In this document: piece by piece, positions 10,627 through 20,383 of the stretch
How the letters are laid out: each line of letters starts with the position of its first letter
Position numbering within the stretch: position 1 is the stretch's first letter
Source of the DNA: Henriciella sp.
GTDB taxonomy: Bacteria > Pseudomonadota > Alphaproteobacteria > Caulobacterales > Hyphomonadaceae
Assembly: GCF_029936995.1 (NCBI RefSeq)
Contig: NZ_JAPYRE010000004.1
Span: 186,001 to 250,000 of the forward strand
Reading direction: 5' to 3'
Length of the DNA stretch: 64,000 nt
Notes under the pieces: generated by a model
The model's database searches: none
Told to the model about the DNA's origin: nothing
What the model saw: only the letters and a program-made list of their open reading frames with translations
Translations under genes and position numbers: made by a program

Positions 10627-10641
10627 GCGTTGCCGCAACGC
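10627..10641. promoter_or_regulatory. Inverted repeat in the P450/alpha-glucosidase divergent region
   Basis: GCGTTG-CCG-CAACGC is a perfect 6-base inverted repeat with a 3-base centre, lying between two divergent genes. It could be an operator, for example for a LacI- or TetR-type sugar regulator, but no regulator gene is adjacent. Confidence 0.25.
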
Positions 10642-10720
10642 CAAGTTGCCGCATTTCAGGCTTGATCCGGACAGCCATTCGGGCGGAACTGGGAGGGGCG
10701 TTCAATATGCGAGGCATGTG

Positions 10721-12367
10721 ATGTCAGGAATAGGCAATAAGGATGAGCCCTGGTGGAAGGGCGCGGTGATCTATCAGGTCTATCCGCGCAGCTTCCGCGA
10801 CACGACCGGTGATGGGGTCGGTGACCTTCAGGGGATCATCAAAGGGTTGCCGCACATCGCTTCACTGGGCGTGGACGCGGTATGGCTCTCGCCCTTCTTT
10901 ACCTCGCCCATGAAGGATTATGGCTATGACGTTGCCGATTATTGTGGCGTCGATCCGATGTTCGGGACGCTCGCGGACTTCGACCGGCTGATCGAGACGG
11001 CGCATGGGCTCGGCCTGAAAGTCGTCATCGACCAGGTATGGTCCCATACATCCGATCAGCATGACTGGTTCACCGAGAGCCGGGAAAGCCGCACCAGTCC
11101 GAAAGCTGACTGGTATGTCTGGGCTGACCCGAAGCCGGATGGCTCGCCGCCAAACAACTGGCAGGCAGTGTTTGGCGGGCCGTCCTGGGAGTGGGATGGA
11201 CGGCGACAACAATACTACATGCACAATTTCCTTGTCTCGCAACCAGACCTGAACCTGCATAATGAAGAGGTACAGGACGCGCTGCTTGAGGTCGCGCGGT
11301 TCTGGCTGGACCGGGGTGTTGACGGTTTCCGTCTCGATGCGATCAACTTCGCGATGCATGACCGGTCGCTGGCCGATAATCCGCCTTCCGGTGTGCCGAT
11401 GGAGAAGGTGACTCGCCCCTTCGACATGCAGCTTCACACAAACAGTATGTCCCAGCCTGAAATCCCGGCCTTTCTGGAGCGGGTGCGCACCGAACTGGAA
11501 AGGGCGGGCGAGACGTTCAGCGTGGCCGAAGTGGTCGGCGCTGATGCCATTGCGGAGATGAAGGCCTTCACCGAAGGCGAGGCGCGCCTGCATTCGGCTT
11601 ATAATTTCGACTTTCTCTATGCCCAGAGCCTGTCGCCGGCGCGGGTGAAGCGTTCGCTGGAGCAATGGGCAGGCGCAGACGGCGAGGGCTGGCCGAGCTG
11701 GGCGTTCTCTAATCATGACGCGCCGCGGGCGGTATCGCGCTGGGCCGCGCCAGAGGACCGCAAGCAGGCTGCTGACATGCTGCTCCTGTTACTGCTTTCG
11801 CTGAGGGGGAATGTCTTTCTCTATCAAGGCGAAGAACTGGGCCTGCCGCAGGCCCACGTGCCGTTCGAGCATCTGAAAGACCCTGAAGCCATAGCGAACT
11901 GGCCGCGTACCTTGGGCCGCGACGGGGCCCGCACGCCAATCCCGTGGAAGGCGGATGCGAATAACGCCGGCTTTTCAAGTGGGACACCATGGCTCCCTCT
12001 CGATCCGGGGCATGCCGGTCTGTCTGCCGATCTTCAGGAAGATGATTCTGCTTCAAGCCTGAATATAACGCGTGAACTGGTGCGTCTGCGTCACGGTATT
12101 TCGGCCTTGAGGCACGGAACCCAACGCTTCATCGATGTGTCTGAAGGCATGCTTGCTTATGAGCGGGAGGTTGCCGGTGACGGGGTGCTTTGTGTCTTCA
12201 ATATAGAAGCAGACGCAGCCGAATGGCGGCCTGAGCAGGCAGACCAATGGCGCGTGATTGCGACCGAGCAAGGCGCTGAGAAAGCCGGTAGGCCTTTGCC
12301 ATCGAGGCTTGCGCGCTGGTCCGGTTATTGGGCGGTCCGCGAAGACAGGTCTTTTCCTGGGCCTTAA
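10721..12367 (+). CDS. GH13 alpha-glucosidase
   Basis: This is a 548-residue alpha-amylase-superfamily enzyme that probably hydrolyses terminal alpha-glucosidic bonds of maltose, sucrose-like or isomalto-oligosaccharides in the cytoplasm. It opens with WWKGAVIYQVYPRSF, the hallmark of oligo-1,6-glucosidase/alpha-glucosidases. The catalytic residues are visible: nucleophile Asp206 in GFRLDAINF, acid/base Glu270 in VAEVVG and Asp333 in SNHDAPR. No signal peptide is seen. The start at 10721 follows GAGG by six bases. It is the first plus-strand gene after the divergent P450, and the DUF4212/symporter pair follows 47 bases later. Confidence 0.93.
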   Translation: MSGIGNKDEPWWKGAVIYQVYPRSFRDTTGDGVGDLQGIIKGLPHIASLGVDAVWLSPFFTSPMKDYGYDVADYCGVDPMFGTLADFDRLIETAHGLGLKVVIDQVWSHTSDQHDWFTESRESRTSPKADWYVWADPKPDGSPPNNWQAVFGGPSWEWDGRRQQYYMHNFLVSQPDLNLHNEEVQDALLEVARFWLDRGVDGFRLDAINFAMHDRSLADNPPSGVPMEKVTRPFDMQLHTNSMSQPEIPAFLERVRTELERAGETFSVAEVVGADAIAEMKAFTEGEARLHSAYNFDFLYAQSLSPARVKRSLEQWAGADGEGWPSWAFSNHDAPRAVSRWAAPEDRKQAADMLLLLLLSLRGNVFLYQGEELGLPQAHVPFEHLKDPEAIANWPRTLGRDGARTPIPWKADANNAGFSSGTPWLPLDPGHAGLSADLQEDDSASSLNITRELVRLRHGISALRHGTQRFIDVSEGMLAYEREVAGDGVLCVFNIEADAAEWRPEQADQWRVIATEQGAEKAGRPLPSRLARWSGYWAVREDRSFPGP

Positions 12368-12414
12368 GTCTCTCTAGCCTCCCTGAAAAGAACATGATCA
12401 GGGGAGGGCATTTC

Positions 12415-12681
12415 ATGGCCGACGAGACACGCAGGCCGGACCGTAAGGCTTACTGGCGGGCAACTATTCGTCTGACGATCAGCCTGCTCGTCATATGGTT
12501 CGCTGTTTCATATGGTGCCGGCATCCTGCTCAGGGGCTTTCTCGATCAGTTCATGCTTGGCGGGGCGCCGCTTGGCTTCTGGTTTGCCCAGCAGGGCGCG
12601 ATCTATGTCTTCGTCCTCCTGATCTTCATCTACTGTCTGGCGATGCGGCGTATCGCGAAGAAATACGGCGTGGAGGGCTAG
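12415..12681 (+). CDS. DUF4212 small membrane subunit of a sodium:solute symporter
   Basis: This is an 88-residue protein with two hydrophobic helices (about 20-43 and 54-77) and basic ends. It matches the DUF4212 family, which is regularly encoded immediately before a sodium:solute symporter and is thought to be its accessory subunit. A GGGGAGGG ribosome site precedes the ATG at 12415. The symporter start is 4 bases after its stop, so the two are surely co-translated. Confidence 0.88.
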   Translation: MADETRRPDRKAYWRATIRLTISLLVIWFAVSYGAGILLRGFLDQFMLGGAPLGFWFAQQGAIYVFVLLIFIYCLAMRRIAKKYGVEG

Positions 12682-12685
12682 AGTG

Positions 12686-14467
12686 ATGGATCAGACTTTC
12701 TGGACCTATTTCTTCGTTGCAGCGACTTTCGGGCTCTATATCGGCATCGCCATCTGGGCGCGGGCCGGGTCGACTAATGATTTCTATGTCGCGGGCCATG
12801 GTGTGCATCCCACGGTGAACGGCATGGCAACGGCAGCTGACTGGATGTCGGCGGCGTCTTTCCTGTCTATGGCAGGGCTCATCGCCTTTCTTGGTTACGG
12901 CGGTTCGGTCTACCTGATGGGCTGGACGGGCGGCTATGTGCTGCTCGCCTTGCTGCTCGCACCTTTCCTGCGAGAATTCGGCAAGTTTACGGTGCCTGAC
13001 TTTGTCGGCGACCGGTATTATTCGACAACCGCACGCGTCATTGCGGTAATCTGCGCGCTGTTTGTGTCTTTCACTTATATTGCGGGCCAGATGAAGGGCG
13101 TCGGCGTGGCCTTTGCCGGGTTCCTTGGCGTGCCGTTCGAGCTGGGTATCGTGATCGGCATGGTGATCGTGTTTTTCTATGCCGTGCTCGGCGGGATGAA
13201 GGGGATCACCTACACTCAGGTCGCCCAGTACTGTGTAATGATCTTCGCCTATACGGTGCCGGCGATCTTCATGTCGCTCATCATCACTGGCAATCCCATC
13301 CCGCAACTGGGCTTTATCGGTGAGGCGCAGGGCGAGGGCATCTCCATGCTGGAGAAGCTCAACACTGTCGTCACCGATCTTGGTTTCATCGAGTACACGC
13401 AGACCAACAAATCAATGGCGGATGTCTTCTGCATCACCGCCGCACTGATGTTCGGCACGGCCGGACTTCCGCACGTCATCATCCGTTTCTTTACCGTGAA
13501 AAGTGCCGATGCGGCGCGCATTTCTGCCGGGTGGGCGCTTGTTTTTATCGCGATCCTTTACACCACTGCCCCGGCAGTCGGCGCATTCGCCCGGATCAAC
13601 TTCGTCGATACGGTCAATGAGTCGACCTACATTTCTGACGAAGAGAACTATGCCGAGCGTGCTGCCGAGATCGAGGCGGACGGCGGCAAGCCGGTACCAG
13701 CCTGGTACAAGGACTGGGAAGCGACCGGCCTTCTGGAGTTCGAGGACAGGAATAACGACGGCGTCATGCAGTATCGTGGGCCGAACGCGCCTGATGGTGT
13801 GGAGAACGAGGTTTCCCCAGACAATGACATTTTCGTGCTGGCCAATCCCCAGATCGCGGACTTGCCCGGATGGGTGATCGGGCTCGTTGTGGCTGGCGGG
13901 CTAGCGGCGGCCCTCTCGACGGCTGCCGGACTATTGATGGTGATCTCGTCAGCTGTCAGTCACGACCTCTGCCGGCGAACCCTGTTCAAAGGCATGACGG
14001 ACAAGGATGAATTACGCGTCGCGCGGCTAGCGGCGGCCAGTGCTGTCGTAGCGGCCGGGTTGCTCGGTGTCTTTTCCAACAATCTCGGCTTTGTCGCGCA
14101 GGTGGTCGCGTTCGCTTTCGGACTGGCAGCCGCCTCGCTGTTCCCGGTCATCTTCCTCGGCATCTTCTGGAAACGGATGAACAAGGAGGGGGCGATTGCA
14201 GCCATGTCTACGGGGCTCATCACCACCTTCGGCTATATCTACTGGTTCAAGTTCGTCGATCCGGATCCGTCGAACTGGCTTTTCGGTGTGTCGCCAGAGG
14301 GCATAGGTTTCGTCTTCATGTGGCTGGCGCTTATTGTTGGTGTTGTTACCGCGCTGGTAACGAAAGCCCCGCCAGATGAAATCCAGGAGCTTGTCGAGGA
14401 TATACGGGTGCCTGGCACCCGGGCGGCCCATGACGGTGGCGACACGGAGATGGCACCCGCAGAGTAG
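12686..14467 (+). CDS. Sodium:solute symporter (VC_2705-type, acetate/lactate-like)
   Basis: This is a 593-residue LeuT-fold transporter with about 13 membrane helices, importing a small organic anion with sodium. It is the DUF4212-linked subfamily; related proteins are annotated as acetate or cation/acetate symporters. FYVAGHGVHPTVNGMATAADWMSAASFL is split here only by description: the FYVAGHGVHPTVNGMATAAD part is the conserved helix-1 region. An outer loop of roughly 70 residues (about 305-380) contains an EF-hand-like D354-x-N356-x-D358-G359. The ATG at 12686 is preferred to the GTG three bases earlier because GGAGGG lies about nine bases upstream. The gene is convergent with the RND pump and ends only 3 bases from its stop. 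Confidence 0.9.
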   Translation: MDQTFWTYFFVAATFGLYIGIAIWARAGSTNDFYVAGHGVHPTVNGMATAADWMSAASFLSMAGLIAFLGYGGSVYLMGWTGGYVLLALLLAPFLREFGKFTVPDFVGDRYYSTTARVIAVICALFVSFTYIAGQMKGVGVAFAGFLGVPFELGIVIGMVIVFFYAVLGGMKGITYTQVAQYCVMIFAYTVPAIFMSLIITGNPIPQLGFIGEAQGEGISMLEKLNTVVTDLGFIEYTQTNKSMADVFCITAALMFGTAGLPHVIIRFFTVKSADAARISAGWALVFIAILYTTAPAVGAFARINFVDTVNESTYISDEENYAERAAEIEADGGKPVPAWYKDWEATGLLEFEDRNNDGVMQYRGPNAPDGVENEVSPDNDIFVLANPQIADLPGWVIGLVVAGGLAAALSTAAGLLMVISSAVSHDLCRRTLFKGMTDKDELRVARLAAASAVVAAGLLGVFSNNLGFVAQVVAFAFGLAAASLFPVIFLGIFWKRMNKEGAIAAMSTGLITTFGYIYWFKFVDPDPSNWLFGVSPEGIGFVFMWLALIVGVVTALVTKAPPDEIQELVEDIRVPGTRAAHDGGDTEMAPAE

Positions 14468-14470
14468 ATA

Positions 14471-17400
14471 TTATTCTGCGGGTTGCTGGTTCTGCCGGGA
14501 TTGCTGCTCATCAGCCTCGCGCAGTTCATCTTCCAGGGCGCGGGTCTCTACAGCACGGGCCGACGAGAGTCGGGCTATGCCAAGATAGATCACCGGCGTG
14601 AGGAAAAGCGTGAACAGCCCGGCAAGGCCCAGGCCACCAAACACGACCCAGCCGATGGAGTTACGCGATTCAGCACCTGCTCCAGTCGAAAGGATGAGCG
14701 GCAGGGCCCCGAGCACGGTTGAGATCAGCGTCATGGTAATCGGGCGCGCGCGGATCGTGGCAGCCTCGTAGACGGCCTCACGCACAGTCCGGCCATGGCT
14801 GCGGAGCTGGTCTGCAAACTCCACGAGCAGGATACCATTCTTGGCCATCAGGCCGATCAGCATGATCAGGCCGATCTGCGAATAGATGTTCAGCGAAACA
14901 CCGGTCAGGAAGAGGGCATAGACCGCTGCGGCCAGGGCGAAAGGCACGCTCAGCATGACGATGACCGGGCTGGTGATACTTTCGAACTGGGCCACAAGTA
15001 CGAGCAGTACGATGACAAACGCAAAACCGTAGGTGATCGCAAGATCGCGATTGCTCTCTTCAAGAGTTGCCGCTTCACCCTGCAGCACCATGTTGATGCC
15101 TTGTGGCAGGTTTTCGTCAGCCAGTCGATCCATCTCGGCAATTGCCTGCGCAAGCGGCAGGCCAGGCTCGATATCCATCTCGACCTCAATGGCCCGGCGC
15201 TGTTCGGTGCGGTCGAGTTCGGCGGCAACGCCCTCCTCGGTAAGGCTGGTCAGCATCGAGAGGGGAACAAGGTCGCCGTTGCTGGAGCGCACAAAGAGGT
15301 TGTTCAGGTCGCCCGGATCACGGATTGCACCTGTTTCCGATTCCAGGATGATCGGTATGGCCTGGTCATCGACGTTCAGGTCGATCAGGTCTTCGCCGTC
15401 GACCATGGCCCGCAGGGTCACAGAGATTTTGTCCAGTGGCACATTCAGGTCTGCGGCCCGGCGCCGGTCCACCTGCAGCGAAAGTTGCGGCTGGGTTGGC
15501 TGGTAGGAGATTTCGGGATTCGACAGGATGGGGCTGTCCTCGATCTCCAGCGATATATCCCGGGCGGCGGCATAGATTTCTTCATAGGTGCTGCCGGTCA
15601 AAGCGACTTCGAGGCCCCCGCCACGGTTTCCGCCGCCACTGTCGAGGCTGGAGCGACCAAAGACAGAAACGCGCGATCCGGGAATTTCCGACATGGGGCC
15701 CTGTAGCCGCTCGATCAGGTCCTGCTGGCTCAGTTCACGCTCCTCCCAGGGAGCAAGGCGTGCCGTGATCCCGATACGGTTGGGGTCGTAGCGGCCTACC
15801 ACGGTGAACAGGTTCTCGATCGTGCCATCATCGACATAGGGCTGGAGGATGGCTTCGATCTCATCGGCCTCGGTTTCCATATAGGCAAGCCCGACCCCGT
15901 CCGGCCCTGTCGCGAAGACTTCAACAACGCCGCGATCTTCCGGCGGGACAAGCTCCTTGGGCAGGGTAAGGAAAAGAAAGCCGGCGCCCCCCGCTGCCAG
16001 CAGAGAGACGAAGACCACGATCAGGGGATGCGCGAGACAGACTTTAAGCGCGTTTCCATACCCATGCGAGATCTTGCGGCCAAAGGCTTCCAGAGGTGTG
16101 TCCTTGCGGTCTTCAGGGTCACGCTCGATGAAACGGAACTTTGACGCGATCGCCGGAGCGAGTGACAGCGCGACGAAAGAGGAAATGATAACTGACAGTG
16201 ACATGACGAAGCCGAACTCGCGGAACAGGCGGCCCGTCGTCGAAGGCAGGAAGGAAATTGGCACGAAGACAGCGACCAGGACAGCCGTTGTGGCGATGAC
16301 GGCGAAGAAGACCTGTTGGCCGCCAATAACGGCGGCGGCGCGCCGGCGCAGTCCCTCGCCCTGTTTGCGCTGGATGTTCTCCAGCACCACGATGGCATCA
16401 TCGACGATCAGGCCTGTAGCGAGCACGAGGGCCAGAAGCGTCAGAAGATTGATTGAAAAGCCCAGCAGCCAGATGCCGGCGACCGTACCAACCAATGAGA
16501 CAGGTATGGCAACGGCGGGAATGATGGTCGCCTTCGCAGACCCCAGAAACAGCCAGATCGTGGCGACCACAATCATTACGGTGATCGCGAGGCTTGTCAG
16601 GACCTCTTCGACGGACTGCTCAATAAACACCGCCTCGTCGGACGTCACACGCAGTTCGATATCATCAAGCCGCCCATTGAGCGTCTCGACCTTCTGTTTC
16701 GCGGCTTCGGAAATCTGGATCGTGTTGGACGTTGCCTGCCGGATCACACCAAGCCCGATAATCGGATTGCCATTGAGGCGCAGGAAGTTTTCTGCATCGG
16801 CCGGGCCAAGCACGGCTTCAGCGACATCGCCAATGCGCGTATTGCCTTCGATGTAGATGTCCTTGATCAACTCCGGCGTTGCCGCGGTTGCCTCTGCGCG
16901 TACGATCAGTTCCTGGCTTTCAGAGCGGAAGCTGCCAACAGGCACGTCGAATGGGGCCTGGCGCAATGCGTCGGCGACATCGGTGATGGTCAGGCCAAAT
17001 CGGCTGAGCCGGAGTGGGTCGACCACCACACGCATCTGGCGTTCACGTGTGCCGAATTCCTGCACCGTCGCCACACCATTAATCGCCAGGAATTCCGGAA
17101 TGATGTCATTGGTGATGATCCGGGTGAGTTCTTCCTCGCTGTACGCATCGCTTATGACAGCGAGTGTCAGCACAGCTTCACCGCGGCTGTCGGCCTTGGT
17201 TACGAAGACATCTTCCACCCTGTCGGGCAGTTCACGGGTCACACGGCTGACGGCTTCACGAACATCCGAAGCGGCTGTATCCAGATCAATGCCCGGATTG
17301 AACTCGATCCGCATGCGCGAATTGTTTTCTTCGCTCGAGGATCGGATTTCGTTGATGCCGGACACGCGCGAGACGGCACCCTCGATGATGCTGGTGACTT

Positions 17401-17599
17401 CAGCATCTATGGTTTCAGGCGCGGCGCCGGGCAGAGTTGCCTGAACGGAAATGACTGGCCGGTCGACATCGGGGAGTTCGCGCACTTCGATGCCCAGTAT
17501 GGCGGCCATGCCCGCAATCACGATGAGCAAGCTGAGTACCGCCGCGAGCATGGGGCGGCGTACCGAAAGCCCGGGCAGTCCGGAGCCCGGCGGGATCAT
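14471..17599 (-). CDS. RND-family efflux transporter, inner-membrane subunit
   Basis: This is a 1042-residue proton-driven efflux pump of the AcrB/MexB-like superfamily. It has the usual N-terminal helix (about residues 17-36), the two large periplasmic loops, and the helix-4 proton-relay pair in GLIVDDAIVVLENI. GLMAKNGILLVEF is present in the second half. Sequence style (ELPDVDRPVISV and RVTRELPD) is that of the less specialised HAE1/MexF-like group in alphaproteobacteria. It overlaps the stop of the adaptor gene by 4 bases (ATGA). No outer-membrane channel gene is in this operon, so it probably uses a shared TolC/NodT-like partner. The substrate is unknown. Confidence 0.93.
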   Translation of the reverse strand: MIPPGSGLPGLSVRRPMLAAVLSLLIVIAGMAAILGIEVRELPDVDRPVISVQATLPGAAPETIDAEVTSIIEGAVSRVSGINEIRSSSEENNSRMRIEFNPGIDLDTAASDVREAVSRVTRELPDRVEDVFVTKADSRGEAVLTLAVISDAYSEEELTRIITNDIIPEFLAINGVATVQEFGTRERQMRVVVDPLRLSRFGLTITDVADALRQAPFDVPVGSFRSESQELIVRAEATAATPELIKDIYIEGNTRIGDVAEAVLGPADAENFLRLNGNPIIGLGVIRQATSNTIQISEAAKQKVETLNGRLDDIELRVTSDEAVFIEQSVEEVLTSLAITVMIVVATIWLFLGSAKATIIPAVAIPVSLVGTVAGIWLLGFSINLLTLLALVLATGLIVDDAIVVLENIQRKQGEGLRRRAAAVIGGQQVFFAVIATTAVLVAVFVPISFLPSTTGRLFREFGFVMSLSVIISSFVALSLAPAIASKFRFIERDPEDRKDTPLEAFGRKISHGYGNALKVCLAHPLIVVFVSLLAAGGAGFLFLTLPKELVPPEDRGVVEVFATGPDGVGLAYMETEADEIEAILQPYVDDGTIENLFTVVGRYDPNRIGITARLAPWEERELSQQDLIERLQGPMSEIPGSRVSVFGRSSLDSGGGNRGGGLEVALTGSTYEEIYAAARDISLEIEDSPILSNPEISYQPTQPQLSLQVDRRRAADLNVPLDKISVTLRAMVDGEDLIDLNVDDQAIPIILESETGAIRDPGDLNNLFVRSSNGDLVPLSMLTSLTEEGVAAELDRTEQRRAIEVEMDIEPGLPLAQAIAEMDRLADENLPQGINMVLQGEAATLEESNRDLAITYGFAFVIVLLVLVAQFESITSPVIVMLSVPFALAAAVYALFLTGVSLNIYSQIGLIMLIGLMAKNGILLVEFADQLRSHGRTVREAVYEAATIRARPITMTLISTVLGALPLILSTGAGAESRNSIGWVVFGGLGLAGLFTLFLTPVIYLGIARLSSARAVETRALEDELREADEQQSRQNQQPAE

Positions 17600-18708
17600 G
17601 GCAGGGCTGGCGACGCCGGGCCGCCTCCTGTCGTACTGGCCTGTGTATCTGACCTGGCCACGGCATCGGTGCGTTCAGGTGTTTCCACAGGGATGCCGGG
17701 CCGCATTTTCTGGACACCTTCCTCGATGATCCAGCTGCCTTCGGCAATATCCGCCTTGACCAGAACCATTCCCTCATCACGGCTTATGATCGTGATGGAA
17801 ACACGTTCAGCCCGGCCGTTCTCGATTGCCCATAGAAACGCGCCGTCGCCGCCCCATACGATCGAGGCTTCAGGGACCGCCGGATAATCCTGTCCGGGCA
17901 GTTCGAAACCGATACGGAAGCTCATGCCCGGGCGCAGCCTGTCTTCGGAATTATCAATTGCCGCGCGGACGGTATAAGCGCGTGTGCCGGCGTCGATGGA
18001 GCTGTCCAGCGTCAGGATTTCCGCCTCGTAACTGACGTCCGGATTGGAGAACGGCTCAACTTCAAGCGTGTCGCCAGCCTCGATACGGCCGAATGTCTGC
18101 TCCGGGACTGGAAAGTCTACAAACAGGACTTCGCGATCATCCAGCCGGGTGATTTCAGTATCTGTGGTAATGCGTGCGCCGGGGTCGATATCGGTCAGGC
18201 CGACATACCCGCTGAAAGGGGCCCGCACAGTTCGGTCACCAAGATTTTCCTGCGCGATCTCGAGCTGGACCTGTGCATTGTCATAAGCAGCCTGGGCTCG
18301 GTCCATTTCGTTTCCCGCAATGACACCAGGCGTGGAGACCGTATCATAGCGCTCAATCAGCCGTTCGGCCTCACGCAAGGACACCTCTGCCTGCTTGACG
18401 GCGAGGCGCTCGGAGCGTGCCTCTAGCTGGAGCAGGATCTGGTTCTTGCCGACTTTATCGCCTGCGCTGAAGTTGATGCTGACGACCTCACCGGCAGTTT
18501 CGGGATATATCGCTGCTGTCGAACGGGCACGCGCAGTACCAACGGCTTCCACGCGCGTACTTTCTGTCACGTACTGAACCTGATGCGGCACAATCTGGAC
18601 AGCGCGTTCGCTCGCCTGCCGGGGCTCGGGCGTGCTTTCCTCGCCCTGACAGGCTGTTAGTCCTGCGATCGTGAGCAGGCCCAATGATATCAACTGAAAA
18701 GGTTTCAC
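17596..18708 (-). CDS. RND efflux periplasmic adaptor subunit (membrane fusion lipoprotein)
   Basis: This is a 370-residue adaptor linking the RND pump to an outer-membrane channel. The N-terminus has a lipoprotein signal with the lipobox LTAC (Cys at about residue 20). The lipoyl half-motifs, an alpha-helical hairpin rich in Ala/Glu/Gln and the beta-barrel region (APFSGYVGLTDIDPGARI) follow in the usual order. It is the first gene of the two-gene operon with the pump. No regulator gene is adjacent; the upstream region of about 360 bases is AT-rich and holds the promoter. Confidence 0.92.
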   Translation of the reverse strand: MKPFQLISLGLLTIAGLTACQGEESTPEPRQASERAVQIVPHQVQYVTESTRVEAVGTARARSTAAIYPETAGEVVSINFSAGDKVGKNQILLQLEARSERLAVKQAEVSLREAERLIERYDTVSTPGVIAGNEMDRAQAAYDNAQVQLEIAQENLGDRTVRAPFSGYVGLTDIDPGARITTDTEITRLDDREVLFVDFPVPEQTFGRIEAGDTLEVEPFSNPDVSYEAEILTLDSSIDAGTRAYTVRAAIDNSEDRLRPGMSFRIGFELPGQDYPAVPEASIVWGGDGAFLWAIENGRAERVSITIISRDEGMVLVKADIAEGSWIIEEGVQKMRPGIPVETPERTDAVARSDTQASTTGGGPASPALP

Positions 18709-19072
18709 ACATACTCCCTGTGCGGGCCGTTTCGAGGTCTTAAACTGTCGCTACGACAATTACATTTCGTGTATCTTATTGTGGCTGTCTGAGACACCCA
18801 CACGCCGAATGTATAACGTAGCGGCAATCTGCTTTTTTCACCACTTAAGGCATGAAACGGATGAGACCAGCTTTTCCGTCGAAGAGTATCCTAATATTTT
18901 TCTGCATTGAAATGGGTGGACCGTATGGGGTTCAAAGCAGCATGAAATCAGCAATCCCAGAGCGGTTTGCTGGCTTTTTAAAATAGATGATTGCTTACAT
19001 TTCGCGTCTACGTGACATCTTGAGCTGGCCGGGCTTATAGTCTGACCGGAATAGAGGAAACGGGGGATCTGC
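18709..19072. other. 364-base divergent intergenic region
   Basis: This lies between the RND adaptor (minus) and the ALO oxidase (plus). It is visibly richer in A and T than its surroundings, for example around 18751-18990. It must hold the two divergent promoters. I see no ORF with coding character, no strong inverted repeat and no RNA gene. Confidence 0.5.
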
Positions 19073-20383
19073 TTGCCGCAAGAAATACAAGGCCGCGGCG
19101 ATGCCGCGACATGGAGGAACTGGTCGGGCAACCAGCGTGCAACGCCTGAGGCGGTTGCCATGCCGCATGACACTGACGAGCTTGCCGCTCTCGTTACGGG
19201 GGGTGCCGGTCCCGTGCGTATGGTCGGAGCCGGTCACTCCTTCACCCCACTCTGTGCAACCGACGGCACTCTTGTCCAGCTCGACGCAATGGGGCTTGTG
19301 CATAGTGTCGACCGTCAGAAGAAACGTGCCTGGGTAAATGCCGGAGCACGGCTGAGAGATCTTTCGCCTGAGCTTGAGCGGCATGGTCTGGCTTTCCGCA
19401 ACCTTGGCGACATAAACGTCCAGTCGCTGGCTGGAGCTGTTTCGACGGCAACGCACGGCACAGGCGCAGAGTTACCGTGTCTGTCGGCCGAAATCACAGC
19501 ACTTAAACTGATGATGGCAGATGGGCGGCTGCTGACTGTGTCGAGGGAGCAAGAGCCGGATGTCTTCAATGCGGCCCGCGTCTCTCTTGGTGTGCTTGGT
19601 GTGCTGGTCGAGGCCGAGGTTCAACTCGTCGACGCCTATCGTCTTCACCGCACGACATGGGCTGAACCGTTGGAGACGCTTGTGCGAGAGGCCAATGGGC
19701 GATGGCAGGCCAGGCGAAACTATGAGTTCTTCTACGTGCCATTTTCCGGCTACGGTATTTCGATCTCGCATGAAGAGACAGATGCAGAGCCGACCCCCAG
19801 ACCTGAACAGGATGATGATGAGGCTGTGCTCGGCCTCAAGAGGGCACGCGACTATTCCGGATCTGACATGGACGGCCGGCGTGGGTTTCTGGGTGCGGCT
19901 TTCGAGAATTTCGAGGGCGAGGACGTGGTTGGCAATAGCTGGGAGCTGCTCGCCAGCCAGCGCAATGTTCGCTTCAACGAGATGGAATACCACCTGCCCG
20001 TAGATGACGCGCTGCCGGTCTTTGAGGAGGTGGTCCGGCAGATCGAGAAGACACGTCCGGATGTCTTTTTCCCCATCGAAGTGCGCCGTACGGGCGGAGA
20101 TGATATCTGGCTCAGCCCCTTTAACGATGGCGGGCGCGTCTCCATTGCGGTTCACGCCTATCATGAAGATGAGTGCGACTTCTTCTTTTCCGAGATAGAA
20201 CCCTTGTTCAGGGAGGCTGGCGGACGCCCGCACTGGGGTAAGTTGCATGGGCTGAAATATAGTCAGTTTTCAGGGCTTTATCCGGAGTTTGAGATGTTCT
20301 GCAGTATCCGGAACCGGCTTGATCCGGAAGGACGCTTCCTGTCATCCTATCTGGCCGGGCTTTTCGGTGTGGAGGGCTGGTAG
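19073..20383 (+). CDS. FAD-linked oxidase, D-arabinono-1,4-lactone oxidase (ALO) type
   Basis: This is a 436-residue flavoprotein of the VAO superfamily. VRMVGAGHSFTPL is the FAD-binding segment, and the His of GHSF is the usual site of covalent flavin attachment in sugar-lactone and alditol oxidases. HGTG, RFNEMEYHLP and the C-terminal HWGKLH are all ALO-family motifs. It should oxidise an aldonolactone or polyol using oxygen; the substrate is not readable. The start is taken as TTG at 19073 with GGGGGA upstream, because the conserved WRNWSGNQ begins soon after and the first in-frame ATG would delete it. The next gene starts directly after its stop, so the pair is one operon. Confidence 0.88.
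   Translation: MPQEIQGRGDAATWRNWSGNQRATPEAVAMPHDTDELAALVTGGAGPVRMVGAGHSFTPLCATDGTLVQLDAMGLVHSVDRQKKRAWVNAGARLRDLSPELERHGLAFRNLGDINVQSLAGAVSTATHGTGAELPCLSAEITALKLMMADGRLLTVSREQEPDVFNAARVSLGVLGVLVEAEVQLVDAYRLHRTTWAEPLETLVREANGRWQARRNYEFFYVPFSGYGISISHEETDAEPTPRPEQDDDEAVLGLKRARDYSGSDMDGRRGFLGAAFENFEGEDVVGNSWELLASQRNVRFNEMEYHLPVDDALPVFEEVVRQIEKTRPDVFFPIEVRRTGGDDIWLSPFNDGGRVSIAVHAYHEDECDFFFSEIEPLFREAGGRPHWGKLHGLKYSQFSGLYPEFEMFCSIRNRLDPEGRFLSSYLAGLFGVEGW

Noticed and set aside
18838-19173. 111-codon minus-strand frame upstream of the RND adaptor
   Set aside because: It overlaps the start of the ALO oxidase and shows no protein-like composition.
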